Assembly (NCBI GenBank): GCA_024231855.1
Contig: JAAEQD010000062.1
Location: forward strand, 1-64,000
Reading direction: 5' to 3'
DNA from: Candidatus Zixiibacteriota bacterium
GTDB lineage: Bacteria > Zixibacteria > MSB-5A5 > UBA10806 > 4484-95
DNA: 64,000 nucleotides
The stretch's first letter is position 1. Each line of letters starts with the position of its first letter. Under the pieces are notes generated by a model, which worked only from the letters and a program-made list of their open reading frames with translations, did not search any database and was not told the DNA's origin. The position numbers and the translations under genes are program-made. Positions 46,828 through 55,972 of the stretch are shown here, one piece after another.

Positions 46828-47147
46828 ATTTAATCGTTCCTACATGATGCTCGATCTTATTTAATACTAAAGATGTAATGCGGCGGCATTCTAATATGGT
46901 TATCTTGGGTCAACGTCCTACATTATTAAGCGATTTATTTAGCTTGACACCAGGGAGCTCCATGTCTTATATATAATTACGCAACTTGGGTAGAACACCT
47001 GGTGATATAGTAAAAAAATCGATATTATAGGTAATACTCTACCGCGAGTGAAGCCGCGGCTAAATATCATGCCCCAGGTGCCCACTTATTTCAAACGACG
47101 ACCGGCAGTAAGCCCAGTCGTCAAATGCTGTACCAAGAGGTAGTAAC
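46828..47147. other. Intergenic region upstream of qmoA
   Basis: This 320-base gap has no credible gene. It holds TTGACA at 46944-46949 with TTATAT at 46968-46973 (18-base spacing), a possible promoter. AGAGGTAG precedes the qmoA ATG. A GC-rich inverted element (CCGCG...CCGCGG) lies near 47042-47059. I see no riboswitch or operator that I can name. Confidence 0.45.
46944..46973 (+). promoter_or_regulatory. Possible sigma-70-type promoter of the qmo operon
   Basis: TTGACA (46944-46949) and TTATAT (46968-46973) with an 18-base spacer lie about 170 bases before the qmoA ATG. TATAAT (46972-46977) is too far from TTGACA to pair with it. Support is sequence only. Confidence 0.35.
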
Positions 47148-48410
47148 ATGAAGGCTGATGTAAAACCAATTCTTGTAATCGGAGGGGGTATTGCTGGGAT
47201 GACGGCCGCGGTGGAAGCTGCCGAAGTTGGCTACCGCGTTATCCTGGTGGAGAAAGAGGCTTACCTTGGCGGTCGGGTAGTGCGCATGAATCGCTATTTC
47301 CCCAAGATGTGCCCGCCAACCTGCGGTTTCGAGATCAACGTTCGCAGGATAAAACAGAATCCGCGAATAACGATTCATACCATGGCAACCGTAGAGGAGA
47401 TCACGGGTGAAGCAGGTGATTTCAAAGCAAAAATACTCAAAAAACCAAGATATGTAACTGGCGAGTATGCCATCGATGAATCCATGACGGAGAAATTGAC
47501 ATCAGAGAGAGCTGATGACTTCAATTATGGCATGAATCAAACCAAGGCTCTCTATTCACCGCATGATATGGCCTATCCTCCGGCTTATGTTCTTGATAAA
47601 GAAGCTCTGTCGGAAACAGACACTTCAACGATCACAAAAACATGTCCAGATGGAGCCCTGGATTTGAATATGACAGAGGAAAAAATCAATATCAAAGTCG
47701 GGGCAATTATTGTAGCTACGGGCTGGCAGCCATACGATGTTGCCAGGCTCGATAATCTCGGCGGCGGTCAGTTTCCGAATGTGATTACCAATGTCATGAT
47801 GGAGAGATTGGCTGCCAAAGGCGGACCCACCGGCGGTGAAATCGTTCGACCATCCGACGGCAAGAAGGTGGAGAACATAGCATTTGTCCAATGCGCCGGG
47901 TCGAGGGATGAGAATCACCTTCCCTACTGTTCGGCGGTCTGCTGTATGGCATCCCTTAAGCAGGCCAGATATATCAGGGAACAAAACGAAAACGCCAAAG
48001 TCACGATTTTTTATATTGATATCCGCACTATCGGTAGCCTGGAGAAATTCTATTACGATATGCTCGAAGATCAAAATGTATCTCTTATCAAAGGAAAAGT
48101 CGCCCAGATCAACCAGGAACCGGAAAGTAATGATTTAATTTTGGATGTGGAAGACACTTTATCACGGGAAAATCTCCATCAGAAATTCGATATGGTAGTG
48201 CTGGCAACCGGTATGGTGCCTAATACGGCAGATGTTAAAATTCCTTTCGAGCTTAATTATGATGATTACGGCTTCATCGATGGAGCCACGGATATCGATG
48301 GAATTTACGCGGCCGGATGCGCCAAGCATCCCTGCGATGTTTCCCGGGTAACCAAAGATTCGACGGCAGCCGCGTTAAAGGCGATTCAATGCCTCAACAG
48401 GGGAGAATGA
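47148..48410 (+). CDS. qmoA: QmoA, HdrA-like flavoprotein subunit
   Basis: The 420-residue protein is QmoA-like. An FAD-binding Rossmann motif, VIGGGIAGMTAAVEAAEVGY, opens the protein, followed by LVEKEAYLGGRV. The cysteine motif MCPPTCGFEINVRRI and later VQCAGSRDENHLPYCSAVCC match HdrA/QmoA. The FAD-family ending DGIYAAGCAKHPCDVSRV is present. QmoA is one of three subunits of the quinone-interacting oxidoreductase, which in sulfate reducers moves electrons between menaquinone and APS reductase. It starts behind AGAGGTAG and is followed four bases later by qmoB. Relatives of QmoA occur in other Hdr-like complexes, so context makes the assignment. Confidence 0.91.
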   Translation: MKADVKPILVIGGGIAGMTAAVEAAEVGYRVILVEKEAYLGGRVVRMNRYFPKMCPPTCGFEINVRRIKQNPRITIHTMATVEEITGEAGDFKAKILKKPRYVTGEYAIDESMTEKLTSERADDFNYGMNQTKALYSPHDMAYPPAYVLDKEALSETDTSTITKTCPDGALDLNMTEEKINIKVGAIIVATGWQPYDVARLDNLGGGQFPNVITNVMMERLAAKGGPTGGEIVRPSDGKKVENIAFVQCAGSRDENHLPYCSAVCCMASLKQARYIREQNENAKVTIFYIDIRTIGSLEKFYYDMLEDQNVSLIKGKVAQINQEPESNDLILDVEDTLSRENLHQKFDMVVLATGMVPNTADVKIPFELNYDDYGFIDGATDIDGIYAAGCAKHPCDVSRVTKDSTAAALKAIQCLNRGE

Positions 48411-48414
48411 TATC

Positions 48415-50688
48415 ATGGAAGATAAAATCGGCGTCTTCATCTGCACTGGCTACGGTATTGCCGAAGCGCTTGATATCGATGCCTTAAGTAAAGTAGCTAC
48501 CGGCGAATATAATATACCGTTTTGCACGACAATAGACTCCTGCGAAAAACGCGATCTGGAATTGGTATACGAGGACATCAAGAAAGAAGGCCTGAATAAA
48601 ATAATCATCGCCGGAATTTCCGCTCGGCGATATACCGAGGAGGCTTTCCCTGAAGGCGTGATCGTGGAGAAGTTCGGTTTACTGGAACACGTAGTGTTGT
48701 GCCAACCGCCAAATGAGGAAGATACGCAGATGATGGCGGAGGATTATCTCCGTATGTACATCACTAAAGTACAAAAAATGGCAACCCTCGAACCCTTTCA
48801 GTCGGAAGAAGCTATCGATAAAAGTATTCTGGTAGTCGGCGGTGGAATAACCGGCCTGACAGCGGCACTGGATGCGGCTAATACCGGCTATGAAGTCAAA
48901 TTGACTGAAAAGACCGATAGACTGGGCGGTTGGTTGGCCAAACAATATAAATCGATCCCGACCAGGCCCCCATATCGCGAACTGGAAGATACCAACGTTG
49001 ACGCGCTAATCACCGAAGTCGAAGAAAACCCGCTAATCAAGGTATATAAGTCTGCCATCACGAGTGAAATTACAGGAGCTCCCGGTTTATTTGATGTCAC
49101 ATTAAAATCGGTAGCCAACGGCAAATCAGGCGGTGAGGTTCTTGATAAATTCCGCGTTGGCGCGATAATCCAGGCCACCGGCTGGAAACCTAAAGAACCT
49201 CGTGATGAATTGCCTTATGGCAAGGTCGAAGATGTTATTCGGAACGTGGAATTGGAAGAAATGCTTAAAAACGACGGCCGGATAACTCGACCATCCGATG
49301 GCAAGGAAGTTAAAAGTATCGCGTTTATTCAATGCGGCGGCTCCAGAAATAAAGAACATCATTCATATTGCTCTTCGATATGCTGTCTCACATCGCTCAA
49401 GCAAGCTATGTATCTGCGCGAGAGTGTTGATGACGCGAAAGCGTACATATTTTACGAATTCATCCGCACGCCCGGGCAGTATGAAGATTTCTATCGAAGG
49501 GCGCAGGAGGACCCCGGTGTTTTCCTGACCAGGGCAAATGTGGCTGATGTTACTCGTAACGATGATGGCGCACTTGTCCTGACCGCCGAAAATACCATGC
49601 CCGGCGAAAAGATTCAGGTGAAAGTAGATCTGGTAGTGCTGGCGGCCGGGATGATTCCCAACTCCGCCGACGGTGAGGCTATTCGGGCATATGAAGACGC
49701 GAAGGTTACGGCCGAGAAGGGCGAGTCCGATACGGAGCGTGACAGGGCCGCCGAAACGGTTGCGAAGTTAATAGATCACGAGGGAACCGAGATACTCAAT
49801 CTGAATTATCGCCAGGGCCCCGATCTGCCGATTCTTCAGTATGGATTCCCGGATTCGCATTTTATTTGCTTCCCATATGAAAGCCGTCGTACGGGAATCT
49901 ACCCATCCGGTTGTGTTCGCCAACCGATGGATGGCCTTAGCAGTAAAGAAGACGCGGCGGGAGCCGCGCTTAAAGCGATACAATGCGTCGAGATGACATC
50001 CAGGGGGGAAGCGGTTCATCCCCGGGCCGGCGATCAATCCTATCCGGACTTCTTCCTGCAAAGATGTACCCAGTGTAAACGCTGTACCGAGGAATGTCCC
50101 TTTGGCGTACTAAACGAAGATGAGAAAGGTACGCCGTTGCTTCAGGCGACTCGCTGTCGAAGATGTGGTGTCTGTTTGGGCGCTTGTCCCGAGCGAATCG
50201 TTTCTTTCAAGGATTATTCGGTGGATATCATCGGATCAATGATCAAGGCCGTGGATGTGCCCGATGAATTCGATGAGAAGCCCCGCATTCTGGCGTTCCT
50301 GTGCGAAAACGATGCCTTCCCCGCCTTAGACCAGGCGGGTCTGCACCGCCTTCAGTACACGCCTTTTGTTCGGATTATTCCCGTGAGATGCCTGGGCTCG
50401 GTCAACTCCGTGTGGGTCACCGAAGCGATATCGGCCGGTTTCGATGGAGTTATATTGATCGGCTGTAAGTATGGTGACGACTACCAGTGCCACTTCTGTA
50501 AAGGCAGCGAATTGGCCTTTTCCCGCAGCGAAAATGTCAGGGAAAAACTGGAACAGATGCAGATGGAAAATCAAAGAGTCGAACTCCATCAACTACAGAT
50601 TTCCGAATACGAAAAATTGCCGGAGATTTTTGATAAATTCGCCGAGATGATCGAAGAGATCGGTATGAATCCATATAAGGGAATGTAG
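48415..50688 (+). CDS. qmoB: QmoB, HdrA/MvhD-type flavin and iron-sulfur subunit
   Basis: The 757-residue protein has an N-terminal extension (about 1-135), an HdrA-like FAD domain starting SILVVGGGITGLTAALD and containing IQCGGSRNKEHHSYCSSICC, and a double ferredoxin motif near residues 550-590 (RCTQCKRCTEECPFG and RCRRCGVCLGACPE). The C-terminal part from about residue 623 is an MvhD-like domain (RILAFLCENDAFPAL, CKYGDDYQCHFCKGSE). That order is typical of QmoB. The gene starts four bases after the qmoA stop and is followed by qmoC about 90 bases later. It probably shuttles electrons between the cytoplasmic redox partner and the membrane subunit. Confidence 0.93.
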   Translation: MEDKIGVFICTGYGIAEALDIDALSKVATGEYNIPFCTTIDSCEKRDLELVYEDIKKEGLNKIIIAGISARRYTEEAFPEGVIVEKFGLLEHVVLCQPPNEEDTQMMAEDYLRMYITKVQKMATLEPFQSEEAIDKSILVVGGGITGLTAALDAANTGYEVKLTEKTDRLGGWLAKQYKSIPTRPPYRELEDTNVDALITEVEENPLIKVYKSAITSEITGAPGLFDVTLKSVANGKSGGEVLDKFRVGAIIQATGWKPKEPRDELPYGKVEDVIRNVELEEMLKNDGRITRPSDGKEVKSIAFIQCGGSRNKEHHSYCSSICCLTSLKQAMYLRESVDDAKAYIFYEFIRTPGQYEDFYRRAQEDPGVFLTRANVADVTRNDDGALVLTAENTMPGEKIQVKVDLVVLAAGMIPNSADGEAIRAYEDAKVTAEKGESDTERDRAAETVAKLIDHEGTEILNLNYRQGPDLPILQYGFPDSHFICFPYESRRTGIYPSGCVRQPMDGLSSKEDAAGAALKAIQCVEMTSRGEAVHPRAGDQSYPDFFLQRCTQCKRCTEECPFGVLNEDEKGTPLLQATRCRRCGVCLGACPERIVSFKDYSVDIIGSMIKAVDVPDEFDEKPRILAFLCENDAFPALDQAGLHRLQYTPFVRIIPVRCLGSVNSVWVTEAISAGFDGVILIGCKYGDDYQCHFCKGSELAFSRSENVREKLEQMQMENQRVELHQLQISEYEKLPEIFDKFAEMIEEIGMNPYKGM

Positions 50689-50777
50689 CGGACAAGAATT
50701 AGTTTAAGATAAATTACTTTCGCTTAAATCAGGAGAGTTCTAGAGGGAAGACAGTATTGTAAGATAACGAGAGGGCT

Positions 50778-52037
50778 ATGCAGGATAAGCTGGATGTAAA
50801 AACTCAGGAAGACCCGCGGGTTTCCGTTGACCAATCTGTAAACGGAGAACCGGTTTGGATTGATCCGGATCTGGATTTCATCCAATCGTTAAGCAGGCGC
50901 GGCGGTGATCTTTTTAAGAAATGTATGCAGTGCGGAACCTGTTCGTCCGCATGCGCTATTTCGCCTGATGCCAAACCGTTCCCAAGCAAGGAAATGGCCT
51001 GGGCAACCTGGGGGATGAAAGATCGCTTACTTAGGGACCCGGATGTCTGGCTCTGTCACCAGTGTACCGATTGTTCAACGAGATGTCCGCGAGGAGCCAG
51101 GCCGGGCGACGTTCTGGCGGCTGTTCGGCAAGAAAGCGTGGCCTATCATGCTTTCCCGCATTTTCTCGGTAGATGGTTAAGCCAACCTCAGTTTGTTCCC
51201 ATATTGTTAGGCATTCCCACGGCGCTTCTTGTTCTGGCTCTTTATTTAAAGACGCCGCTTGAAAACCTTTTCGGTATTACGCATCCCGCCGGCCAAAGGA
51301 TAGTATACTCTTATTCCGCCATGTTCCCTCACTGGCTGCTCAATAGCTTCTTCATTTTGATCAGTATTCTGGTGCTTCTGGCGGTTATTGTAGGAGTTAA
51401 GCGTTTCTGGAATACGCTGAAAAAAGCTGATCCGCACATTGATGCTACTAATTCGGCTAAAAGCCTGTTCCCCAGCATCATTACCACACTGAAAAAGATA
51501 ATTACTCATAAAAATTTCGCCACATGCACGTCGGGTCGGTCGCGGTATCTATCACATATGAGCGTCTTTTTCGGCTTTATGGCATTATCAGCGGTCACGT
51601 TCTGGGTAATCACCTCCGGGCTAAATCCACTGCTTCAAAAGAATTTCGTTTACCCGTTCGGTTTCTGGAGTCCGTGGAAAATCCTGGCCAATATCGGTGG
51701 GCTATCTCTGATTTTCGGTCTGATATTAATGATCAGGGATCGATTCAAAGATAATGATAAAACTTCACAAGGCTCTTTTTTCGACTGGACTCTTCTGTCA
51801 ACGCTGTTGCTTGTCGTATTAACGGGCTTTTTCACCGAAGCTCTTCATTATGTTCGGCTGGAACCTCATAGGCATCTTATCTATTTTATCCATCTGGTAT
51901 TTGCCTGCGCCCTTATAATGTATCTTCCTTATTCCAAGTTCGCGCACATTGTCTATCGTACCGTTGCCCTGATATACGCCGAATATAGCGGCAGGAACGA
52001 GGATACTTCATCTGAAGAAGCAAGTGAAAAGCAATAA
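50778..52037 (+). CDS. qmoC: QmoC, HdrC-HdrE-like iron-sulfur and cytochrome b subunit
   Basis: The 419-residue protein joins an HdrC-like cytoplasmic part to a membrane part. Two ferredoxin motifs are present: CMQCGTCSSACAIS from about residue 49 and CHQCTDCSTRCPRG from about 93. The remainder has about six helices with candidate haem ligands in SHMSVFFGF, LHYVRLEPHRHLI and FIHLVFA. QmoC is the membrane subunit that links the complex to menaquinone. The gene lies in the same operon as qmoA and qmoB, and is followed 15 bases later by a DsrJ-like gene. This direct extension into dsrJOP is unusual. Confidence 0.91.
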   Translation: MQDKLDVKTQEDPRVSVDQSVNGEPVWIDPDLDFIQSLSRRGGDLFKKCMQCGTCSSACAISPDAKPFPSKEMAWATWGMKDRLLRDPDVWLCHQCTDCSTRCPRGARPGDVLAAVRQESVAYHAFPHFLGRWLSQPQFVPILLGIPTALLVLALYLKTPLENLFGITHPAGQRIVYSYSAMFPHWLLNSFFILISILVLLAVIVGVKRFWNTLKKADPHIDATNSAKSLFPSIITTLKKIITHKNFATCTSGRSRYLSHMSVFFGFMALSAVTFWVITSGLNPLLQKNFVYPFGFWSPWKILANIGGLSLIFGLILMIRDRFKDNDKTSQGSFFDWTLLSTLLLVVLTGFFTEALHYVRLEPHRHLIYFIHLVFACALIMYLPYSKFAHIVYRTVALIYAEYSGRNEDTSSEEASEKQ

Positions 52038-52051
52038 GGTGGGGAATTCAT

Positions 52052-52426
52052 ATGGGAAATAGTAAAATACTAAATAGCAAAGCTTCAATTATCGCGGTGG
52101 TAATCCCGCTGCTGATAATCGCTTTCCCGTTCGTATATAGTTTCTTTGCTTACGCGTTCGTGCAAGACAGTCAGGATTCTCAGCCTTTTTTAGAAAGACC
52201 AAACGCGAAATTTAAAAATTGTGTCAAAGAAACCGAATATATGCGGCATCATCATTGGGAAGTATTAAGAGCTGTCAGAGAAGAATTTGTTCGTTATGGA
52301 AAAAGAGGCGATATAAGCCTGCATAAGTGTAAAGATTGTCACACAAGCAGAGAACGCTTCTGTAAGCAATGCCATTCCGCCGTGAGTATGACGCCTGATT
52401 GTTACGGCTGTCATTACTATCCGTAA
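52052..52426 (+). CDS. dsrJ: DsrJ-like triheme cytochrome c
   Basis: The 124-residue protein has an N-terminal signal anchor (about 12-36) and three CxxCH sites: CKDCH at 93-97, CKQCH at 104-108 and CYGCH at 117-121, near the C-terminus. Before them stands NCVKETEYMRHHHWEVLR with Cys57, which aligns with the Cys that serves as a distal haem ligand in characterised DsrJ. DsrJ faces the periplasm in the DsrMKJOP complex. The gene is 15 bases behind qmoC and 35 before the ferredoxin subunit. Length is slightly short but complete. Confidence 0.88.
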   Translation: MGNSKILNSKASIIAVVIPLLIIAFPFVYSFFAYAFVQDSQDSQPFLERPNAKFKNCVKETEYMRHHHWEVLRAVREEFVRYGKRGDISLHKCKDCHTSRERFCKQCHSAVSMTPDCYGCHYYP

Positions 52427-52461
52427 TCGGGTCGATCGGCATTAATTAAGGTAGGCAAAGA

Positions 52462-53202
52462 ATGGATAGAAGAGATTTTCTTAAGGCTGCGGGAGGTACG
52501 TTTTTCGCGGGGGCGTCCTGTGCATATGCGTTCCATTTCGTGACCTCTTCCATATTAAGCGGGTCAAGCTCGAAAAGCCCTCTAATCGGGCGGAAATGGG
52601 GTATGGTTGTCGACCTCAATAAATGCCGGGAGGGTTGCACAGCCTGTATGGACGCTTGCCGACACGAAAATAACGTAGCTTATCACGATGATAACCGATG
52701 GGATGTTCACTGGATCAGGAAAGTTAAAGTCGAAAACAAAGTGGGGACTAAAACTACTGAGAAATCGGTGATTTTATTATGTAATCATTGCGAAAATCCG
52801 CCCTGCGCCCAGGTTTGCCCTGTCCGGGCCACTTATAAGCGCGATGATGGTATTGTCCTCGTTGATCACCATAGATGTATAGGCTGCAGGTACTGTATGA
52901 TAGCCTGTCCGTATAATGCCAGATATTTCAATTTCAAAGATAAAGAAGAATGGGCCAATAAAGATCGCCCCAAGAGGTCTCATGGTGTGGCCGAGGCATG
53001 CCATCTGTGCGCGCATCGGCTGGACGCGGGTAGAATGCCGGCCTGCGTTGAAGCCTGCGGAAATATCGGGGCAAGGGCTTTATTGGTGGGCGACCTGAAC
53101 GATTCAGCCGGTGAGGTGTCGAAGCTGGTCACTAATACAGCCGTTAAACGTATCAGAGAGGAACTGGGCACGGAGCCTAAGGTATATTATAAAGGCCTGT
53201 AG
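52462..53202 (+). CDS. dsrO: DsrO-like ferredoxin subunit with twin-arginine signal
   Basis: The 246-residue protein begins MDRRDFLKAAGGTFFAGAS, a twin-arginine signal. Four Cys clusters follow: CREGCTACMDACRHEN, CNHCENPPCAQVCPVR, CIGCRYCMIACPYN and HLCAHRLDAGRMPACVEACG. That layout fits DsrO/NrfC-type subunits with four [4Fe-4S] clusters and export to the periplasm. It lies between the triheme cytochrome and the NrfD-type membrane subunit. It should pass electrons between DsrP and the periplasmic haems. Confidence 0.93.
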   Translation: MDRRDFLKAAGGTFFAGASCAYAFHFVTSSILSGSSSKSPLIGRKWGMVVDLNKCREGCTACMDACRHENNVAYHDDNRWDVHWIRKVKVENKVGTKTTEKSVILLCNHCENPPCAQVCPVRATYKRDDGIVLVDHHRCIGCRYCMIACPYNARYFNFKDKEEWANKDRPKRSHGVAEACHLCAHRLDAGRMPACVEACGNIGARALLVGDLNDSAGEVSKLVTNTAVKRIREELGTEPKVYYKGL

Positions 53203-53226
53203 CTTACGATAATGTTGAGGTAAGGC

Positions 53227-54411
53227 ATGGATATTAAATTCGAAAGCATCGAAGGAAATTCATTTGAATATCGTTTAATGATGATAGTATTCGCGGCTTT
53301 TGCGGTTGTAGGCATGATCTCCACTTTATGGATTATCGAGAAAGGTCTTTGGGTAACCGGGATGACCAACAGAGTGCCGTGGGGCTTACAGATCGTAATG
53401 GCCGTCTATTATATCGGATTATCTGCCGGTTCGCTGGTGATTTCAGGTTTATATGGTGTCTTCGGCAAGGTTGAGTACAAGCCTTTTGCCAGAATAGCCG
53501 TTTATATCGCTATGCTTTTTCTGATCGCCGGACTTTTGTCAATTCTCACCGATCAGGGCAGGATGGACCGTGTATTCGTTCAGCCATTCGTCTATTTCAA
53601 TCTTCAATCGATGTTCTCGATCAATCCGATATTGTATATCGGACATATACTTATATGTATAGTCTACCTCTGGGCATTGTTCACCGAAAGACGGACGCTG
53701 ACCAAAGTGATAGCTACGTTGGCTTTTGGCTGGGCGTTCTGTGTTCATAGCGGCACCGGCGCGATTTTTGGCTTTGGCGCCAGGATGCTTTATGAATCGC
53801 CTTTGCTGCCGGCAAGCTTCGTCGCCGCCGCTATGGCATCAGGGACAGCCCTGATGATTATTATGATAGTCGGCTTGTTTAAAATTACTAAACGCCACCT
53901 GGATGACGAGTTAATAATCTGGCTGGGACGATTTTTAGCCATTTGCATACTGGTGGTTGTGTATTTTATGTTCGTCGAGAACGCCTATCGAGCCTATGTC
54001 GTGGAGCTACGTCAGGCGGCCGTTTACTACCTTTTCGGCGGTGTTCACAGCATTCTATTCTGGTTCGGACTCATATTTGTCGGTTGTATTATTCCCATGA
54101 CTATTCTGTTCAATAAAAAGAAAGGAAAGTCGATTCGTTGGATTGTTCTGGCATCCAGCCTGGTGATTTTCGGCGTTCTGTGCGAACGATATGTAATTGT
54201 TATTCCGGGCTTAACTCACCCACCGGAGATGTTCCCGGGTATGGAAATAATCCATTCGGTTGTTGAGGAAGGAATCGCGACTTATTATATTAGCTTTCTT
54301 GAGATGCTTCAGGCTCTGGGCGTATTTGGCGTGATTGGGTTCATGTTTGGCTGGGGGTTAAAGTATATGAAGCTGCTTCCGACGGAAGCCAGAATTATCA
54401 AGGAACCTTAA
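53227..54411 (+). CDS. dsrP: DsrP-like (NrfD/HybB-type) membrane subunit
   Basis: The 394-residue protein has about ten helices (for example LMMIVFAAFAVVGMISTLWI and FGVIGFMFGWGLKYM) and the NrfD-family region RVPWGLQIVMAVYYIGLSAGS. DsrP oxidises or reduces menaquinone in the DsrMKJOP complex. GAGGTAAGGC precedes the ATG. It follows dsrO by 24 bases and closes the qmoABC-dsrJOP operon. No haem ligand pattern is needed in this family. Confidence 0.92.
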   Translation: MDIKFESIEGNSFEYRLMMIVFAAFAVVGMISTLWIIEKGLWVTGMTNRVPWGLQIVMAVYYIGLSAGSLVISGLYGVFGKVEYKPFARIAVYIAMLFLIAGLLSILTDQGRMDRVFVQPFVYFNLQSMFSINPILYIGHILICIVYLWALFTERRTLTKVIATLAFGWAFCVHSGTGAIFGFGARMLYESPLLPASFVAAAMASGTALMIIMIVGLFKITKRHLDDELIIWLGRFLAICILVVVYFMFVENAYRAYVVELRQAAVYYLFGGVHSILFWFGLIFVGCIIPMTILFNKKKGKSIRWIVLASSLVIFGVLCERYVIVIPGLTHPPEMFPGMEIIHSVVEEGIATYYISFLEMLQALGVFGVIGFMFGWGLKYMKLLPTEARIIKEP

Positions 54412-54417
54412 TCGAGT

Positions 54418-54463
54418 AAATCACTTAGCAGTTGAAATTGACTCAAACGTAAGTAAGTGATTT
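54418..54463. other. Long inverted repeat after dsrP
   Basis: AAATCACTTA at 54418-54427 is perfectly inverted as TAAGTGATTT at 54454-54463, with a 26-base loop. It is not followed by a T run, so it is not a classical terminator. It lies between dsrP and the next kinase gene and could be an attenuator or a protein site. Confidence 0.5.
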
Positions 54464-54517
54464 GAACATGAATTTGATTATTAACCTTTTTAAGAAGATA
54501 GATAATACGGGTTGTTT

Positions 54518-55972
54518 ATGCTGAAACGAATTCCAGTCCTTTGGAAATTAGTAGCTGCTTTTATAATAGTCATTTCGCTTATTCTTATTATTGGCTACTA
54601 CCTTGACAAAGCGGAGAACCTCATTTCCCAGAGGAATTTGAGGATATTGATCACCATCGTCATCGCTCTGGCGCTGACTGGCGGATCCGCCTGGTATTTC
54701 GTTACCCGCTTCATTAAACAGCCTGTTGATCGGCTTGCTGACGGTATGAACAGGTTGGCTGAAAAAGAATTCGACTTCCGACTCGAGGAGGATGAGAAAG
54801 ACGAGTTCGGTTCATTGGCATCCTCTTTTAACGATATGGCCGATATGTTGACGTCATCTTTGAATGAACTAAAAAAGAACCGAGACTACGCTCAAAGCAT
54901 TCTGGATAGCTCGGCGGATTTCATCATCACGGTGAATTCGTCGGGAAAGATCCAGACTCTTAACGCCGGCGCCGAGAATGGTCTTGGCTATGACCGCCTG
55001 GAATTATTCGGAGAGCCCATTGAAATGCTTTTCGCCGATCCAAGCGACAGGGATGCGGCTATCGAGAAAATGAATCACACCGATAACGTGGTTAATTTCG
55101 AAACCAGGTTCTTGACCAAGAGCGGCGAAGCCAGAGATGTGCTGCTCACACTATCGAGGCTCCGAAATCCTACCGGCGAGATAATCGGCACTATCGGAAT
55201 CAGCAAAGATATCACGGAAGAGAAGCGGCTCCAGAATCAATTGATCCAATCACAGCGCCTGGCCGCTATAGGAGAGGTTTTCACGGGAATTCAGCATTCC
55301 ATGAAAAATATGCTAAATGCGCTCAAGGGAGGCGCTTACATGGTCAGAACCGGCCTGGCCAAGGATAACCGGAAAATGCTCGTGGAGGGATGGGAGATTG
55401 TCGCGGAGGGGATATCGAGAATGACCGACATGTCAATGAATATGCTTAAATATGTAAAAGAGTGGAAACCCAGGTTGGAACGTATTGACTTGGCGCCCAC
55501 TTTATCCGATATTTACGGGGTGATAAAGCAAACCGCTAAAGACAAGGGAGTGGATTTTAAGATAAATCTTTCTCCGGACCTGCCTGATACAATATGCGAT
55601 CCCAAGATGATCCATTCGGCGGTGATGGATATAGTGTCTAACGCCCTGGATGCTTGTCTGTGGAAAGATTACGAGGATGAAGAGGTACCGCAGGTCGTTA
55701 TAGGCGCTTACGCGTCCACTGACGGACAGGAATCTATAATTGAAATAAAAGACAATGGCTGCGGTATGACCGAAGATGTGAAATCAAATATATTTAATCC
55801 ATTTTATACTACAAAAAGCAAGGCAGGCACCGGGCTGGGCCTGTCGATTACATCGAGAATGATTGGCGTTCATGGAGGGAAGATAGATGTGGAGTCCGAA
55901 CCCAATAAGGGGACGATCTTTAGCATCGTGCTTCCTATAGATGCGACCAAGAATAAGCAAGGAGAGATTTGA
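54518..55972 (+). CDS. Membrane sensor histidine kinase with HAMP and PAS domains
   Basis: I start at the ATG at 54518; a TTG at 54512 would add two residues. The ~484-residue protein has two N-terminal helices (about 11-30 and 40-60), a HAMP domain (about 60-110), a PAS domain (about 122-235) and an ATPase domain with DNGCGMTED, PFYTTKSKAGTGLGLS. The phosphoacceptor box reads GIQHSMKNMLNALKGG with His260, lacking the usual Glu and Pro, an atypical form. The short stretch between the two helices leaves little periplasmic sensing domain. Its stop overlaps the response-regulator start (TGATG). Position behind qmoABC-dsrJOP suggests it senses the same redox pathway, by inference. Confidence 0.9.
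   Translation: MLKRIPVLWKLVAAFIIVISLILIIGYYLDKAENLISQRNLRILITIVIALALTGGSAWYFVTRFIKQPVDRLADGMNRLAEKEFDFRLEEDEKDEFGSLASSFNDMADMLTSSLNELKKNRDYAQSILDSSADFIITVNSSGKIQTLNAGAENGLGYDRLELFGEPIEMLFADPSDRDAAIEKMNHTDNVVNFETRFLTKSGEARDVLLTLSRLRNPTGEIIGTIGISKDITEEKRLQNQLIQSQRLAAIGEVFTGIQHSMKNMLNALKGGAYMVRTGLAKDNRKMLVEGWEIVAEGISRMTDMSMNMLKYVKEWKPRLERIDLAPTLSDIYGVIKQTAKDKGVDFKINLSPDLPDTICDPKMIHSAVMDIVSNALDACLWKDYEDEEVPQVVIGAYASTDGQESIIEIKDNGCGMTEDVKSNIFNPFYTTKSKAGTGLGLSITSRMIGVHGGKIDVESEPNKGTIFSIVLPIDATKNKQGEI

Noticed and set aside
46944..46977. TTGACA paired with TATAAT upstream of qmoA
   Set aside because: The spacer would be 22 bases, too long; TTATAT at 18-base spacing is the better, still weak, candidate.
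13668..54411. Complete dissimilatory sulfate-reduction pathway
   Set aside because: dsrAB, aprAB and sat are not in the window, so the pathway or its direction cannot be claimed.
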